In this document: piece after piece, positions 1 to 12,700 of the stretch
Layout: the number at the start of each line of letters is the position of its first letter
Numbering within the stretch: the stretch's first letter is position 1
Assembly (NCBI GenBank): GCA_029851415.1
Contig: CM056744.1
Span: forward strand, 58,181,797-58,245,796
Direction of reading: 5' to 3'
DNA: 64,000 bases
Source: Eretmocerus hayati
Lineage: Eukaryota > Arthropoda > Insecta > Hymenoptera > Aphelinidae
Made by a program: the position numbers and the translations under genes
Notes under the pieces: generated by a model
Seen by the model: only the letters and a program-made list of their open reading frames with translations
Told to the model about the DNA's origin: nothing
Databases searched by the model: none

Positions 1-2856
1 TTTTTCAGAACAGGCAAGGAAGCTCTGTTCCAAAATGTCTCGATTGGGATCGCTTTCTTGTGACGGAAGAGGGTGCCTGAATTTTTTGCAGCCCCTCCGG
101 TGAATGCCGACACCCCGAAATCGGGGTTTGAAATTCGGGAATTTTTTTAGAACAGGCCAGGAGATTCTGTTGTAAAATTTCTCGATTGGGATCGCTTCCT
201 TGTGACAAGAGGAGGTGCCTGAATTTTTGGCAGCCCCCCCCCCCCCCCCCGGAGAATGCCGACACCCCCAAATCGGGGGTTGAAATTCTGGATTTATCTC
301 AGAACAGGCAAGGAGGCTCTGTTCCAAAATTACTCGATTGGGATCGCTTCCTTGTGACGAAAGAAGTTGCCTGAATTTCTCGCAGCCCCCCCGTCGAATG
401 CCGACACCCCCAAATCGGGGGTTGAAATTCGGGAATTCTCTTAGAACAGGCCAGGAGGCTCTGTTCCAAGATTTCTCGGTTGGGATCGCTTCTTCTCGAC
501 GAGAGAAGGTGCCTGAATTTTTCGCAGCCCCACCGGTGAATGCCGACACCCCCATATTGGGGGTTGGAATTCGGGAATTCTTTAGAACAGGAGAGGAGGC
601 TCTGTTCCAAAATTTCTCGTTTGGGATCGCTTTCTTGTGACGAGAGAGGGTGCCTGAATTTTTTATAGCCCCCCCCCGTGAATGCCGACACCCCCAAATC
701 GGGGGTTAAAATTCGAAAATTTTCTTAGAACAGGCCAGGAGGCTCTGTTCCAACATTTCTCGATTGGGAACGTTTTCTTGTGACAAAAGGAGGTGCCTGA
801 ATTTTTTGCAGCCCCCCCCGGAGAATGCCGACACCCCCAAATCGGGGGTTGAAATTCGGGATTTATCTCAGAACAGGCAAGGAGGCTCTGTTCCAAAATT
901 ACTCGATTGGGATTGCTTCCTCGTGACGAAAGAAGTCGCCTGAATTTCTCGCAGCCCCCCCGTCGAATGCCGACAACCCCAAATCGGGGGTTGAAATTCG
1001 GGAATTTTCTTAGAACAGGCCAGGAGGCTCTGTTCCAAAACTTCTCGTTCGGGATCGCTACCTTGTGACGAGAGAAGGTGCCTGAATATTTTGCAGCCCC
1101 CCGTCGAATGCCAACACCCCCAAATCGGGGGTTGAAATTCGGGAATTCTCTTAGAACAAGCCAGGAGGCTCTGTTCCAAATTTCATCGATTGGGATTGCT
1201 TTCTTGTGATAAAAGATGGTGCCGGAATTTTTCGCAGTCCCCCGGTGAATGCCGACACCCCGAAATCGGGGGTTGAAATTCGGGAATTTTTTTAGAACAG
1301 GCCAGGAGGCTCTGTTCGAAAATTTCTCGATTGGTATCGCTTTCTTGTGACATAAGGAGGTGCCTGAATCTTCAGCAACCCCCCGGTGAATGCCGACACC
1401 CCCAAATCGGGGGTTGAAATACAGGATTTATCTCAGAATAGGCAAGGAGGCTCTGTTCCAAAATTTCTCGATTGAGATCGCTTTCTTGTAACGAAAATAG
1501 ATGCCTGAATCTTTGGCAGCCCCCCCGGTGGATGCCGACACCCCCAAATCGGGGGTTGATATTCGGGAATTTTCTTAGAACAGGCCAGGAGTCTCTGTTC
1601 CAAGATTTCTCGATTGGGATCGTTTTCTTCTGACGAGAGAAGGTGCCTGAATTTTTCGCAGCCCCACCGGTGAATGCCGACACCCCCCAAATCGGGGGTT
1701 GATATTCGGGAATTCTCTTAGAACAGGCCAGGAGGCTCTGTTCCAAAATCTCTCGATCCGGATCACTTTCTTGTGACGAAAGGAGGTGCCTGAATTTTTC
1801 ACAGCCCCCCCCGTCGAATGCCGACACCCCCAAATCGGGGGTTGAACTTCGGGATTTATCTCAGAACAGGCAAGGAGGCTCTGTTCCAAAATTTCTCGAT
1901 CGGGATCGCTTTCTTGTGACGAGAGAGGGTGCCTGAATTTTTTGCAGGCCCCCCCCCCCCCCCGGTGAATACCGACACCCCCAAATCGGGGGTTGAGATT
2001 CGGGAAATTTCTTAGAACAGGCCAGGAGGCTCTGTTCCAAAATTTCTCGAATGGGATCGTTTTCTTGTGACAAGAGGAGGTGCTCGTATTTTTTGCAGCC
2101 CCCCGGTGAATGCCGACACCCCCAAATCGTGGGTTGGAATTCGGGATTCATCTCAGAACAGGCAAGGAGGCTCTGTTCCAAAATCTCTCGATTGGGATCG
2201 CTCTCTCGTGACGGAAAAGGTGCCTGAATTTATTGCAGCCCCCCGGTGAATGCCGACATCCCCAAAATCGGGGGTTGGAATTCGGTAATTTTTTTAGAAC
2301 AGGCCAGGAGGCTCTGTTCCAAGATTTCTCGATTGGGATCGCTTCCTTCCGACGAGAGATGGTGCCTGAATTTTTCGCAGCCCCACCGGTGAATGCCGAC
2401 ACCCCCATATTGGGGGTTGGAATTCGGGAATTCTTTAGAACAGGAGAGGAGGCTCTGTTCCAAAATTTCTCGTTCGGGATCGCTTTCTTGTGACGAGAGA
2501 GGGTGCCAGAATTTTTTGCAGCCCCCCCCGGTGAACGCGAACACCCCAAAATCGGGGGTTGAAATTCGGGAATTTTCTTAGAACAGGCCAGGAGTCTCTG
2601 TTCCAAGATTTCTCGATTGGGATCGTTTCCTTCTGACGAGAGAAGGTGCCTGAATTTTTCGCAGCCCCACCGGTGAATGCCGACACCCCCCAATTGGGGG
2701 TTGGAATTCGGGAATTCTTAAGAACAGGCCAGGAGGCTCCGTTCCAAAATTTCTCGTTCGAGATCGCTTTCTTGTGACGAAAGAAGGAGCCTGAATTCTT
2801 TGCAGCCCCCCCGGTGACTGCCGACACCCCCAAATCGGGGGTTGGAATTCGGGATT
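1..2856. repeat. Higher-order repeat, 21-monomer family, copy 1
   Basis: The monomer order seen here recurs downstream. The variant with TTTTTCAGAACAGGCAAGGA at position 1 returns at 2857, a spacing of 2856 bp (about 20 monomers). Marker variants at 338, 868, 1433 and 2067 recur in the same order in later copies. The left boundary is set only by the window edge. Confidence 0.8.
396..537. repeat. Reference 142-bp satellite monomer with serial inverted repeats
   Basis: This unit shows the architecture shared by the array. Hairpin I is CCCCC (407-411), loop AAATC, GGGGG (417-421). Hairpin II is AATTC (426-430) facing GAATT (433-437). Hairpin III is GAACAG plus GCC (444-452), loop AGGA, then GGC and CTGTTC (457-466) with one bulged T. 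Hairpin IV is CGGT/ATCG around TGGG (CGAT/ATCG in most monomers). Hairpin V is CTTCTC (492-497) facing GAGAAG (503-508). The unit then runs through GGTGCCTGAATTTTT into GCAG and the next C tract. The pairing is read directly from the sequence; whether it folds in vivo is unknown. Confidence 0.85.
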
Positions 2857-4910
2857 TTTTTCAGAACAGGCAAGGAAACTCTGTTCCAAAATGTCTCGAT
2901 TGGGATCGCTTTCTTGTGACGGAAGAGGGTGCCTGAATTTTTTGCAGCCCCTCCGGTGAATGCCGACACCCCGAAATCGGGGTTTGAAATTCGGGAATTT
3001 TTTTAGAACAGGCCAGGAGATTCTGTTGTAAAATTTCTCGATTGGGATCGCTTCCTTGTGACAAGAGGAGGTGCCTGAATTTTTGGCAGCCCCCCCCCCC
3101 CCCGGAGAATGCCGACACCCCCAAATCGGGGGTTGAAATTCTGGATTCATCTCAGAACAGGCAAGGAGGCTCTGTTCCAAAATTACTCGATTGGGATCGC
3201 TTCCTTGTGACGAAAGAAGTTGCCGGAATTTCTCGCAGCCCCCCCGTCGAATGCCGACACCCCCAAATCGGGGGTTGAAATTCGGGAATTCTCTTAGAAC
3301 AGGCCAGGAGGCTCTGTTCCAAGATTTCTCGGTTGGGATCGCTTCTTCTCGACGAGAGAAGGTGCCTGAATTTTTCGCAGCCCCACCGGTGAATGCCGAC
3401 ACCCCCATATTGGGGGTTGGAATTCGGGAATTCTTTAGAACAGGAGAGGAGGCTCTGTTCCAAAATTTCTCGTTTGGGATCGCTTTCTTGTGACGAGAGA
3501 GGGTGCCTGAATTTTTTATAGCCCCCCCCGTGAATGCCGACACCCCCAAATCGGGGGTTAAAATTCGAAAATTTTCTTAGAACAGGCCAGGAGGCTCTGT
3601 TCCAACATTTCTCGATTGGGAACGTTTTCTTGTGACAAAAGGAGGTGCCTGAATTTTTTGCAGCCCCCCCCGGAGAATGCCGACACCCCCAAATCGGGGG
3701 TTGAAATTCGGGATTTATCTCAGAACAGGCAAGGAGGCTCTGTTCCAAAATTACTCGATTGGGATTGCTTCCTCGTGACGAAAGAAGTCGCCTGAATTTC
3801 TCGCAGCCCCCCCGTCGAATGCCGACAACCCCAAATCGGGGGTTGAAATTCGGGAATTTTCTTAGAACAGGCCAGGAGGCTCTGTTCCAAAACTTCTCGT
3901 TCGGGATCGCTACCTTGTGACGAGAGAAGGTGCCTGAATATTTTGCAGCCCCCCGTCGAATGCCAACACCCCCAAATCGGGGGTTGAAATTCGGGAATTC
4001 TCTTAGAACAAGCCAGGAGGCTCTGTTCCAAATTTCATCGATTGGGATTGCTTTCTTGTGATAAAAGATGGTGCCGGAATTTTTCGCAGTCCCCCGGTGA
4101 ATGCCGACACCCCGAAATCGGGGGTTGAAATTCGGGAATTTTTTTAGAACAGGCCAGGAGGCTCTGTTCGAAAATTTCTCGATTGGTATCGCTTTCTTGT
4201 GACATAAGGAGGTGCCTGAATCTTCAGCAACCCCCCGGTGAATGCCGACACCCCCAAATCGGGGGTTGAAATACAGGATTTATCTCAGAATAGGCAAGGA
4301 GGCTCTGTTCCAAAATTTCTCGATTGAGATCGCTTTCTTGTAACGAAAATAGATGCCTGAATCTTTGGCAGCCCCCCCGGTGGATGCCGACACCCCCAAA
4401 TCGGGGGTTGATATTCGGGAATTCTCTTAGAACAGGCCAGGAGGCTCTGTTCCAAAATCTCTCGATCCGGATCGCTTTCTTGTGACGAAAGGAGGTGCCT
4501 GAATTTTTGCAGCCCCCCCCCCCCCCGGTGAATACCGACACCCCCAAATCGGGGGTTGAAATTCGGGAATTCTCTTAGAACAAGCCAGGAGGCTCTGTTC
4601 CAAAATTTATCGATTGGGATTGCTTCCTTGCGATAAAAGATGGTGCCGGAATTTTTCGCAGTCCCCCGGTGAATGCCGACACCCCGAAATCGGGGGTTGG
4701 AATTCGGGAATTTTATTAGAACAGGCCAGGAAGCTCTGTTCGAAAATTTCTCGATTGGGATCGCTTCCTTGTGACATAAGGAGGTGCCTGAATCTTCAGC
4801 ATCCCCCCGGTGAATGCCGACACCCCCAAATCGGGGGTTGAATTACAGGATTTATCTCAGAACAGGCAAGGAGGCTCTGTTCCAGAATTTCTCGATTGGG
4901 ATCGCTTTCT
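2857..4910. repeat. Higher-order repeat, 21-monomer family, copy 2 (partial)
   Basis: It follows copy 1 monomer by monomer to about 4430, then takes a different path. The 2857-4910 stretch matches 16743-18800 at an offset of 13886-13887 bp, including a shared variant at 4614 and 18500. After 4910 a few bases of the usual TTGTAACGAAAATAG are missing, and the 358-bp insert follows soon after. Confidence 0.75.
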
Positions 4911-5134
4911 TGTAAATAGATGCCTGAATCTTCGGCAGCCCCCCCGGTGGATGCCGACACCCCCAAATCGGGGGTTGATATTCGGGAATTTTCTTAGAAC
5001 AGGCCAGGAGGCTCTGTTCCAAAATTTCTCGTTCGGGATCGCTACCTTGTGACGGGAGAAGGTGCCTGAATGTTTTGCAGCCCCCCGGTGAATGCCAACA
5101 CCCCCAAATCGGGGGTTGAAATTCGGGAATTCTC

Positions 5135-5492
5135 CCCTGCTGCAAAAGATCGATTGGGTAGGATTGAAAACCAATCGAATCCTATCGGGATGAATACATT
5201 TCAATCGGTTCTATCATTCAACCGGCGGGAGCAGTATTGGAATTCAATGCAGATCAATCGAACAAAGACCTAATCAAGCTGAATCCTGAATTGTAGAATT
5301 GGGATCACAACTGCCAATAGTATTCTATACTGTTGATGAGGATTGATGTAAGCGAATATAATCCAATACTAGTATTCAGCATAGGATCGGACACGGAAGG
5401 ATGGATGGAAGATCTGCGCTGGTTTAATATGTTTTAATGAACCGAGTCAGTATTGAATAGACCCCCAAATTCGACCCCCAATTGAATTCCAA
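5135..5492. repeat. 358-bp non-satellite insert, copy 1
   Basis: The monomer breaks at AATTCTC and is replaced by AT-richer unrelated DNA beginning CCCTGCTGCAAAAGATCG. The satellite resumes at CCCCCAAATCGGGGG near 5493, after degraded satellite-like fragments (5461-5492). An inverted pair CGATTGG/CCAATCG lies near the left end. There is no coding potential, no terminal inverted repeat and no clear target-site duplication. The same segment with the same junctions occurs at 7097 and 22294. This copy differs from the other two at several shared sites, for example GCGGGAGC here against GCGAGAGC. Confidence 0.9.
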
Positions 5493-7096
5493 CCCCCAAA
5501 TCGGGGGTTGAAATTCGGGAATTTTCTTAGAACAGGCCAGGAGGCTCTGTTCGAAAATTCCTCCATTGGGATCGCTTTCTTGTGACAAGAGGAGGTGCCT
5601 GAATTTTTTGCAGCCCCCCCGGTGAATGCCGACAACCCCAAATCGGGGGTTGAAATTCGGGATTTATCTCAGAACAGGCAAGGAGGCTCTCGTCCAAAAT
5701 TTCTCGTTCGGGATCGCTCTCTTGTGACGAAAGAATGTGCCAGAATTTTTTGCAGCCCCCCCCCCCCGGTGAACGCGAACACCCCGAAATCGGGGGTTGA
5801 AATTCGGGAATTTTCTTAGAACAGGCCAGGAGTCTCTGTTCCAAAATTTCTCAATTGGGATCGCTTCCTTTTGACGAAAGGAGGTGCCTGAATTTTCCGC
5901 AGCCCCCCCGGTGAATGCCGACAACCCCAAATCGGGGGTTGAAATTCGGGATTTATCTCAGAACAGGCAAGGAGGCTCTGTTTCAAAATTTCTCGTTCGG
6001 GATCACTCTCTTGTGACGAAAGAATGTGCCAGAATTTTTTGCAGCCCCCCCCCGGTGAACGCGAACACCCCGAAATCGGGGGTTGAAATTCGGGAATTTT
6101 CTTAGAACAGGCCAGGAGTCTCTGTTCCAAAATTTCTCGATTGGGATCGCTTCCTTTTGACGGAAGGAGGTGCCTGAATTTCTCGCAGCCCCCCCGGTGA
6201 ATGCCGACACCCTTAAATCGGGGGTTGAAGTTCGGGAATTTTCTTAGAACAGGCCAGGAGGCTCTGTTCCAAAATTTCTCGTTCGGGATCGCTACCTTGT
6301 GACGAGAGAAGGTGCCTGAATGTTTTGCAGCCCCCCGGTGAATGCCAACACCCCCAAATCGGGAGTTGAAATTCGGGAATTCTCTCAGAACAAGCCAGGA
6401 GGCTCTGTTCCAAAATTTATCGATTGGGATTGCTTCCTTGCGATAAAAGATGGTGCCGGAATTTTTCGCAGTCCCCCGGTGAATGCCGAAACCCCGAAAT
6501 CGGGGGTTGGAATTCGGGAATTTTCTTAGAACAGGCCAGGAGGCTCTGTTCCACAATTCCTCGATTGGGATCGCTTTCTTGTGACATGAGGAGGTGCCTG
6601 AATCTTCAGCAGCCCCTCCGGTGAATGCCGACACCCCGAAATTGGGGTTTGAAATTCGGGAATTTTTTTAGAACAGGCCAGGAGATTCTGTTCCAAAATT
6701 TCTCGATTGGGATCGCTTCCTTGTGACAAGAGGAGGTGCCTGAATTTTTGGCAGCCCCCCCCCCCCCCCGGAGAATGCCGACACCCCCAAATCGGGGGTT
6801 GGAATTCTGGATTTATCTCCGACCAGGCGAGGAGGCTCTGTTCGTAAATTACTCGATTGGGATTGCTTCCTTGTGACGAAAGAAGATGCCTGAATTTCTT
6901 GCAGCCCCCCCGGTGAATGCCGACACCCCCAAATCGGGGGTTGAAATGGAATTTTCTTAGAACAGGCCAGGAGGCTCTGTTCCAAAATTCCTCGTTCGGG
7001 ATCGCTACCTTGTGACGAGAGAAGGTGCCTGAATATTTTGCAGCCCCCCGTCGAATGCCAACACCCCCAAATCGGGGTTGAAATTCGGGAATTCTC
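5493..7096. repeat. 142-bp satellite array, segment 2
   Basis: About 11 monomers lie between the first two inserts. The flanks after inserts 1 and 2 match each other from the insert to about 5.82 and 7.80 kb at an offset of 1962 bp, so this interval and the inserts look like products of one duplication. Confidence 0.95.
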
Positions 7097-7620
7097 CCCT
7101 GCTGCAAAAGATCGATTGGGATGAATTGAAAACCAATCGAATCCTATCGGGATGAATACATTTCAATCGGTTCTATCATTCAACCGGCGAGAGCAGTATT
7201 GGAATTCAATGCAGATCAATCGAACAAAGACCCAATCAAGCTGAATCCTGAATTGTAGAATTGGGATCACAACTGCCAATAGAATTCTATACTGTTGATG
7301 AGGATTGATGTAAGCGAATATAATCCAATACTAGTATTCAGCATAGGATCGGACACGGAAGGATGGATGGAAGATCTTCGCTGGTTCAATATGTTTTAAT
7401 GAACCGATTCAGTATTGAATAGACCCCCAAATTCGACCCCCAATTGAATTCCAACCCCCAAATCGGGGGTTGAAATTCGGGAATTTTCTTAGAACAGGCC
7501 AGGAGGCTCTGTTCCAAAATTCCTCCATTGGGATCGCTTTCTTGTGACAAGAGGAGGTGCCTGAATTTTTTGCAGCCCCCCCGGTGAATGCTGACAACCC
7601 CAAATCGGGGGTTGAAATTC
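6045..7620. repeat. Segmental duplication within the array (pair of 21246-22817)
   Basis: The monomer order, insert copy 2 and both flanks here match 21246-22817 at an offset of about 15.2 kb (15203 bp at the left side, 15197 bp across the insert). Similarity ends abruptly at both sides, where monomer variants switch. Confidence 0.75.
7097..7454. repeat. 358-bp non-satellite insert, copy 2
   Basis: Same length and same left and right junctions as the copy at 5135, offset 1962 bp. It is closer in sequence to the copy at 22294 than to the one at 5135 (it shares GACCCAATC, TAGAATTC, ATCTTCGC and GATTCAGT). No coding capacity is seen. Confidence 0.9.
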
Positions 7621-9771
7621 GGGATTTATCTCAGAACAGGCAAGGAGGCTCTGTTCCAAAATTTCTCGTTCGGGATCGCTCTCTTGTGACGAAAGAATGT
7701 GCCAGAATTTTTTGCAGCCCCCCCCCGGTGAACGCGAACACCCCGAAATCGGGGGTTGAAATTCGGGAATTTTCTTAGAACAGGCCAGGAGTCTCTGTTC
7801 CAAGATTTCTCAAGTGGGATCGCTTCCTCCTGACGAGAGAAGGTGCCTGAATTTTTCGCAGCCCCCCCCCCCCCGGTGAATGCCGACACCCCCAAAATCG
7901 GGGGTTGAAATTCGGGAATTTTTTCAAAACAGGCCAGGAGGCTCTGTTCCAAGATTTCTCGATTGGGATCGTTTCCTTCTGACGGGAGAAGGTGCCTGAA
8001 TTTTTCGCAGCCCCACCGGTGAATGCCGACAGCCCCCAATTGGGGGTTGGAATTCGGGAATTCTTAAGAACAGGCCAAGAGGCTCCGTTCCAAAATTTCT
8101 CGTTCGAGATCGCTTTCTTGTGACGAAAGAAGGAGCCTGAATTCTTTGCAGCCCCCCCGGTGAATGCCGACACCCCCAAATCGGGGGTTGGAATTCGGGA
8201 TTTTTTCAGAACAGGCAAGGAAGCTCTGTTCCAAAATGTCTCGATTGGGATCGCTTTCTTGTGACGGAAGAGGGTGCCTGAATTTTTTGCAGCCCCTCCG
8301 GTGAATGCCGACACCCCGAAATCGGGGTTTGAAATTCGGGAATTTTCTTAGAACAGGCCAGGAGGCTCTGTTCCAAAATTTCTCGATTGGGATCGCTTTC
8401 TTGTAACGAAAATAGATGCCTGAATCTTCGGCAGCCCCCCCCGGTGGATGCCGACACCCCCAAATCGGGGGTTGATATTCGGGAATTCTCTTAGAACAGG
8501 CCAGGAGGCTCTGTTCCAAAATCTCTCGATCCGGATCGCTTTCTTGTGACGAAAGGAGGTGCCTGAATTTTTTACAGCCCCCCCCGTCGAATGCCGACAC
8601 CCCCAAATCGGGGGTTGAACTTCGGATTTATCTCAGAACAGGCAAGGAGGCTCTGTTCCAAAATTTCTCGATCGGGATCGCTTTCTTGTGACGAGAGAGG
8701 GTGCCTGAATTTTTTGCAGGCCCCCCCCCCCCCCCGGTGAATACCGACACCCCCAAATCGGGGGTTGAGATTCGGGAAATTTCTTAGAACAGGCCAGGAG
8801 GCTCTGTTCCAAAATTTCTCGAATGGGATCGTTTTCTTGTGACAAGAGGAGGTGCTCGTATTTTTTGCAGCCCCCCGGTGAATGCCGACACCCCCAAATC
8901 GTGGGTTGGAATTCGGGATTCATCTCAGAACAGGCAAGGAGACTCTGTTCCAAAATCTCTCGATTGGGATCACTCTCTCGTGACGGAAAAGGTGCCTGAA
9001 TTTATTGCAGCCCCCCGGTGAATGCCGACATCCCCAAAATCGGGGGTTGGAATTCGGTAATTTTTTTAGAACAGGCCAGGAGGCTCTGTTCCAAGATTTC
9101 TCGATTGGGATCGCTTCCTTCCGACGAGAGATGGTGCCTGAATTTTTCGCAGCCCCACCGGTGAATGCCGACACCCCCATATTGGGGTTGGAATTCGGGA
9201 ATTCTTTAGAACAGGAGAGGAGGCTCTGTTCCAAAATTTCTCGTTCGGGATCGCTTTCTTGTGACGAGAGAGGGTGCCTGAATTTTTTGCAGCCCCCCCG
9301 GTGAATGCCGACACCCCCAAATCAGGGGTTAAATTTCGAGAATTTTCTCAGAACAGGCAAGGAGGCTCTGTTCCAAAATTTCTCGTTCGGGATCGCTCTC
9401 TTGTGACGAAAGAATGTGCCAGAATTTTTTGCAGCCCCCCCCCCGGTGAACGCGAACACCCCGAAATCGGGGGTTGAAATTCGGGAATTTTCATAGAACA
9501 GGCCAGGAGTCTCTGTTCCAAGATTTCTCGATTGGGATCGTTTCCTTCTGACGAGAGAAGGTGCCTGAATTTTTCGCAGCCCCACCGGTGAATGCCGACA
9601 CCCCCCAATTGGGGGTTGGAATTCGGGAATTCTTAAGAACAGGCCAGGAGGCTCCGTTCCAAAATTTCTCGTTCGAGATCGCTTTCTTGTGACGAAAGAA
9701 GGAGCCTGAATTCTTTGCAGCCCCCCCGGTGACTGCCGACACCCCCAAATCGGGGGTTGGAATTCGGGATT

Positions 9772-12700
9772 TTTTTCAGAACAGGCAAGGAAGCTCTGTT
9801 CCAAAATGTCTCGATTGGGATCGCTTTCTTGTGACGGAAGAGGGTGCCTGAATTTTTTGCAGCCCCTCCGGTGAATGCCGACACCCCGAAATCGGGGTTT
9901 GAAATTCGGGAATTTTTTTAGAACAGGCCAGGAGATTCTGTTGTAAAATTTCTCGATTGGGATCGCTTCCTTGTGACAAGAGGAGGTGCCTGAATTTTTG
10001 GCAGCCCCCCCCCCCCCGGAGAATGCCGACACCCCCAAATCGGGGGTTGAAATTCTGGATTTATCTCAGAACAGGCAAGGAGGCTCTGTTCCAAAATTAC
10101 TCGATTGGGATCGCTTCCTTGTGACGAAAGAAGTTGCCTGAATTTCTCGCAGCCCCCCCGTCGAATGCCGACACCCCCAAATCGGGGGTTGAAATTCGGG
10201 AATTCTCTTAGAACAGGCCAGGAGGCTCTGTTCCAAGATTTCTCGGTTGGGATCGCTTCTTCTCGACGAGAGAAGGTGCCTGAATTTTTCGCAGCCCCAC
10301 CGGTGAATGCCGACACCCCCATATTGGGGGTTGGAATTCGGGAATTCTTTAGAACAGGAGAGGAGGCTCTGTTCCAAAATTTCTCGTTTGGGATCGCTTT
10401 CTTGTGACGAGAGAGGGTGCCTGAATTTTTTATAGCCCCCCCCGTGAATGCCGACACCCCCAAATCGGGGGTTAAAATTCGAAAATTTTCTTAGAACAGG
10501 CCAGGAGGCTCTGTTCCAACATTTCTCGATTGGGAACGTTTTCTTGTGACAAAAGGAGGTGCCTGAATTTTTTGCAGCCCCCCCGGAGAATGCCGACACC
10601 CCCAAATCGGGGGTTGAAATTCGGGATTTATCTCAGAACAGGCAAGGAGGCTCTGTTCCAAAATTACTCGATTGGGATTGCTTCCTCGTGACGAAAGAAG
10701 TCGCCTGAATTTCTCGCAGCCCCCCCGTCGAATGCCGACAACCCCAAATCGGGGGTTGAAATTCGGGAATTTTCTTAGAACAGGCCAGGAGGCTCTGTTC
10801 CAAAACTTCTCGTTCGGGATCGCTACCTTGTGACGAGAGAAGGTGCCTGAATATTTTGCAGCCCCCCGTCGAATGCCAACACCCCCAAATCGGGGGTTGA
10901 AATTCGGGAATTCTCTTAGAACAAGCCAGGAGGCTCTGTTCCAAATTTCATCGATTGGGATTGCTTTCTTGTGATAAAAGATGGTGCCGGAATTTTTCGC
11001 AGTCCCCCGGTGAATGCCGACACCCCGAAATCGGGGGTTGAAATTCGGGAATTTTTTTAGAACAGGCCAGGAGGCTCTGTTCGAAAATTTCTCGATTGGT
11101 ATCGCTTTCTTGTGACATAAGGAGGTGCCTGAATCTTCAGCAACCCCCCGGTGAATGCCGACACCCCCAAATCGGGGGTTGAAATACAGGATTTATCTCA
11201 GAATAGGCAAGGAGGCTCTGTTCCAAAATTTCTCGATTGAGATCGCTTTCTTGTAACGAAAATAGATGCCTGAATCTTTGGCAGCCCCCCCGGTGGATGC
11301 CGACACCCCCAAATCGGGGGTTGATATTCGGGAATTTTCTTAGAACAGGCCAGGAGTCTCTGTTCCAAGATTTCTCGATTGGGATCGTTTCCTTCTGACG
11401 AGAGAAGGTGCCTGAATTTTTCGCAGCCCCACCGGTGAATGCCGACACCCCCCAAATCGGGGGTTGATATTCGGGAATTCTCTTAGAACAGGCCAGGAGG
11501 CTCTGTTCCAAAATCTCTCGATCCGGATCACTTTCTTGTGACGAAAGGAGGTGCCTGAATTTTTTACAGCCCCCCCCCGTCGAATGCCGACACCCCCAAA
11601 TCGGGGGTTGAACTTCGGGATTTATCTCAGAACAGGCAAGGAGGCTCTGTTCCAAAATTTCTCGATCGGGATCGCTTTCTTGTGACGAGAGAGGGTGCCT
11701 GAATTTTTTGCAGGCCCCCCCCCCCGGTGAATACCGACACCCCCAAATCGGGGGTTGAGATTCGGGAAATTTCTTAGAACAGGCCAGGAGGCTCTGTTCC
11801 AAAATTTCTCGAATGGGATCGTTTTCTTGTGACAAGAGGAGGTGCTCGTATTTTTTGCAGCCCCCCGGTGAATGCCGACACCCCCAAATCGTGGGTTGGA
11901 ATTCGGGATTCATCTCAGAACAGGCAAGGAGGCTCTGTTCCAAAATCTCTCGATTGGGATCGCTCTCTCGTGACGGAAAAGGTGCCTGAATTTATTGCAG
12001 CCCCCCGGTGAATGCCGACATCCCCAAAATCGGGGGTTGGAATTCGGTAATTTTTTTAGAATAGGCCAGGAGGCTCTGTTCCAAGATTTCTCGATTGGGA
12101 TCGCTTCCTTCCGACGAGAGATGGTGCCTGAATTTTTCGCAGCCCCACCGGTGAATGCCGACACCCCCATATTGGGGGTTGGAATTCGGGAATTCTTTAG
12201 AACAGGAGAGGAGGCTCTGTTCCAAAATTTCTCGTTCGGGATCGCTTTCTTGTGACGAGAGAGGGTGCCTGAATTTTTTGCAGCCCCCCCGGTGAATGCC
12301 GACACCCCCAAATCAGGGGTTAAATTTCGAGAATTTTCTCAGAACAGGCAAGGAGGCTCTGTTCCAAAATTTCTCGTTCGGGATCGCTCTCTTGTGACGA
12401 AAGAATGTGCCAGAATTTTTTGCAGCCCCCCCCGGTGAACGCGAACACCCCGAAATCGGGGGTTGAAATTCGGGAATTTTCTTAGAACAGGCCAGGAGTC
12501 TCTGTTCCAAGATTTCTCGATTGGGATCGTTTCCTTCTGACGAGAGAAGGTGCCTGAATTTTTCGCAGCCCCACCGGTGAATGCCGACACCCCCCAATTG
12601 GGGGTTGGAATTCGGGAATTCTTAAGAACAGGCCAGGAGGCTCCGTTCCAAAATTTCTCGTTCGAGATCGCTTTCTTGTGACGAAAGAAGGAGCCTGAAT

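Larger units (their letters stand above)
1..5134. repeat. 142-bp satellite array, segment 1
   Basis: Head-to-tail monomers, anchored on the motif GAATGCCGACA, begin at 254, 396, 538, 680 and 823, so the period is 142-143 bp and the one-base drift comes from poly-C length. All monomers have the same orientation. No open frame here looks like a real gene; reading frames on both strands are periodic. The array continues past the left edge. The last monomer stops inside AATTCTC at 5134, where a non-satellite insert begins. Confidence 0.97.

Noticed and set aside
5310..5375. Hammerhead ribozyme core in the 358-bp insert (GTTGATGAGG followed by GCGAAT)
   Set aside because: It resembles CUGAUGAG and CGAAA, but the first C is T and the second core is CGAAT. 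The helices do not pair convincingly.
5135..5492. Insert as an intact transposon
   Set aside because: No terminal inverted repeats, no open frame and no target duplication; all three copies share one insertion event.
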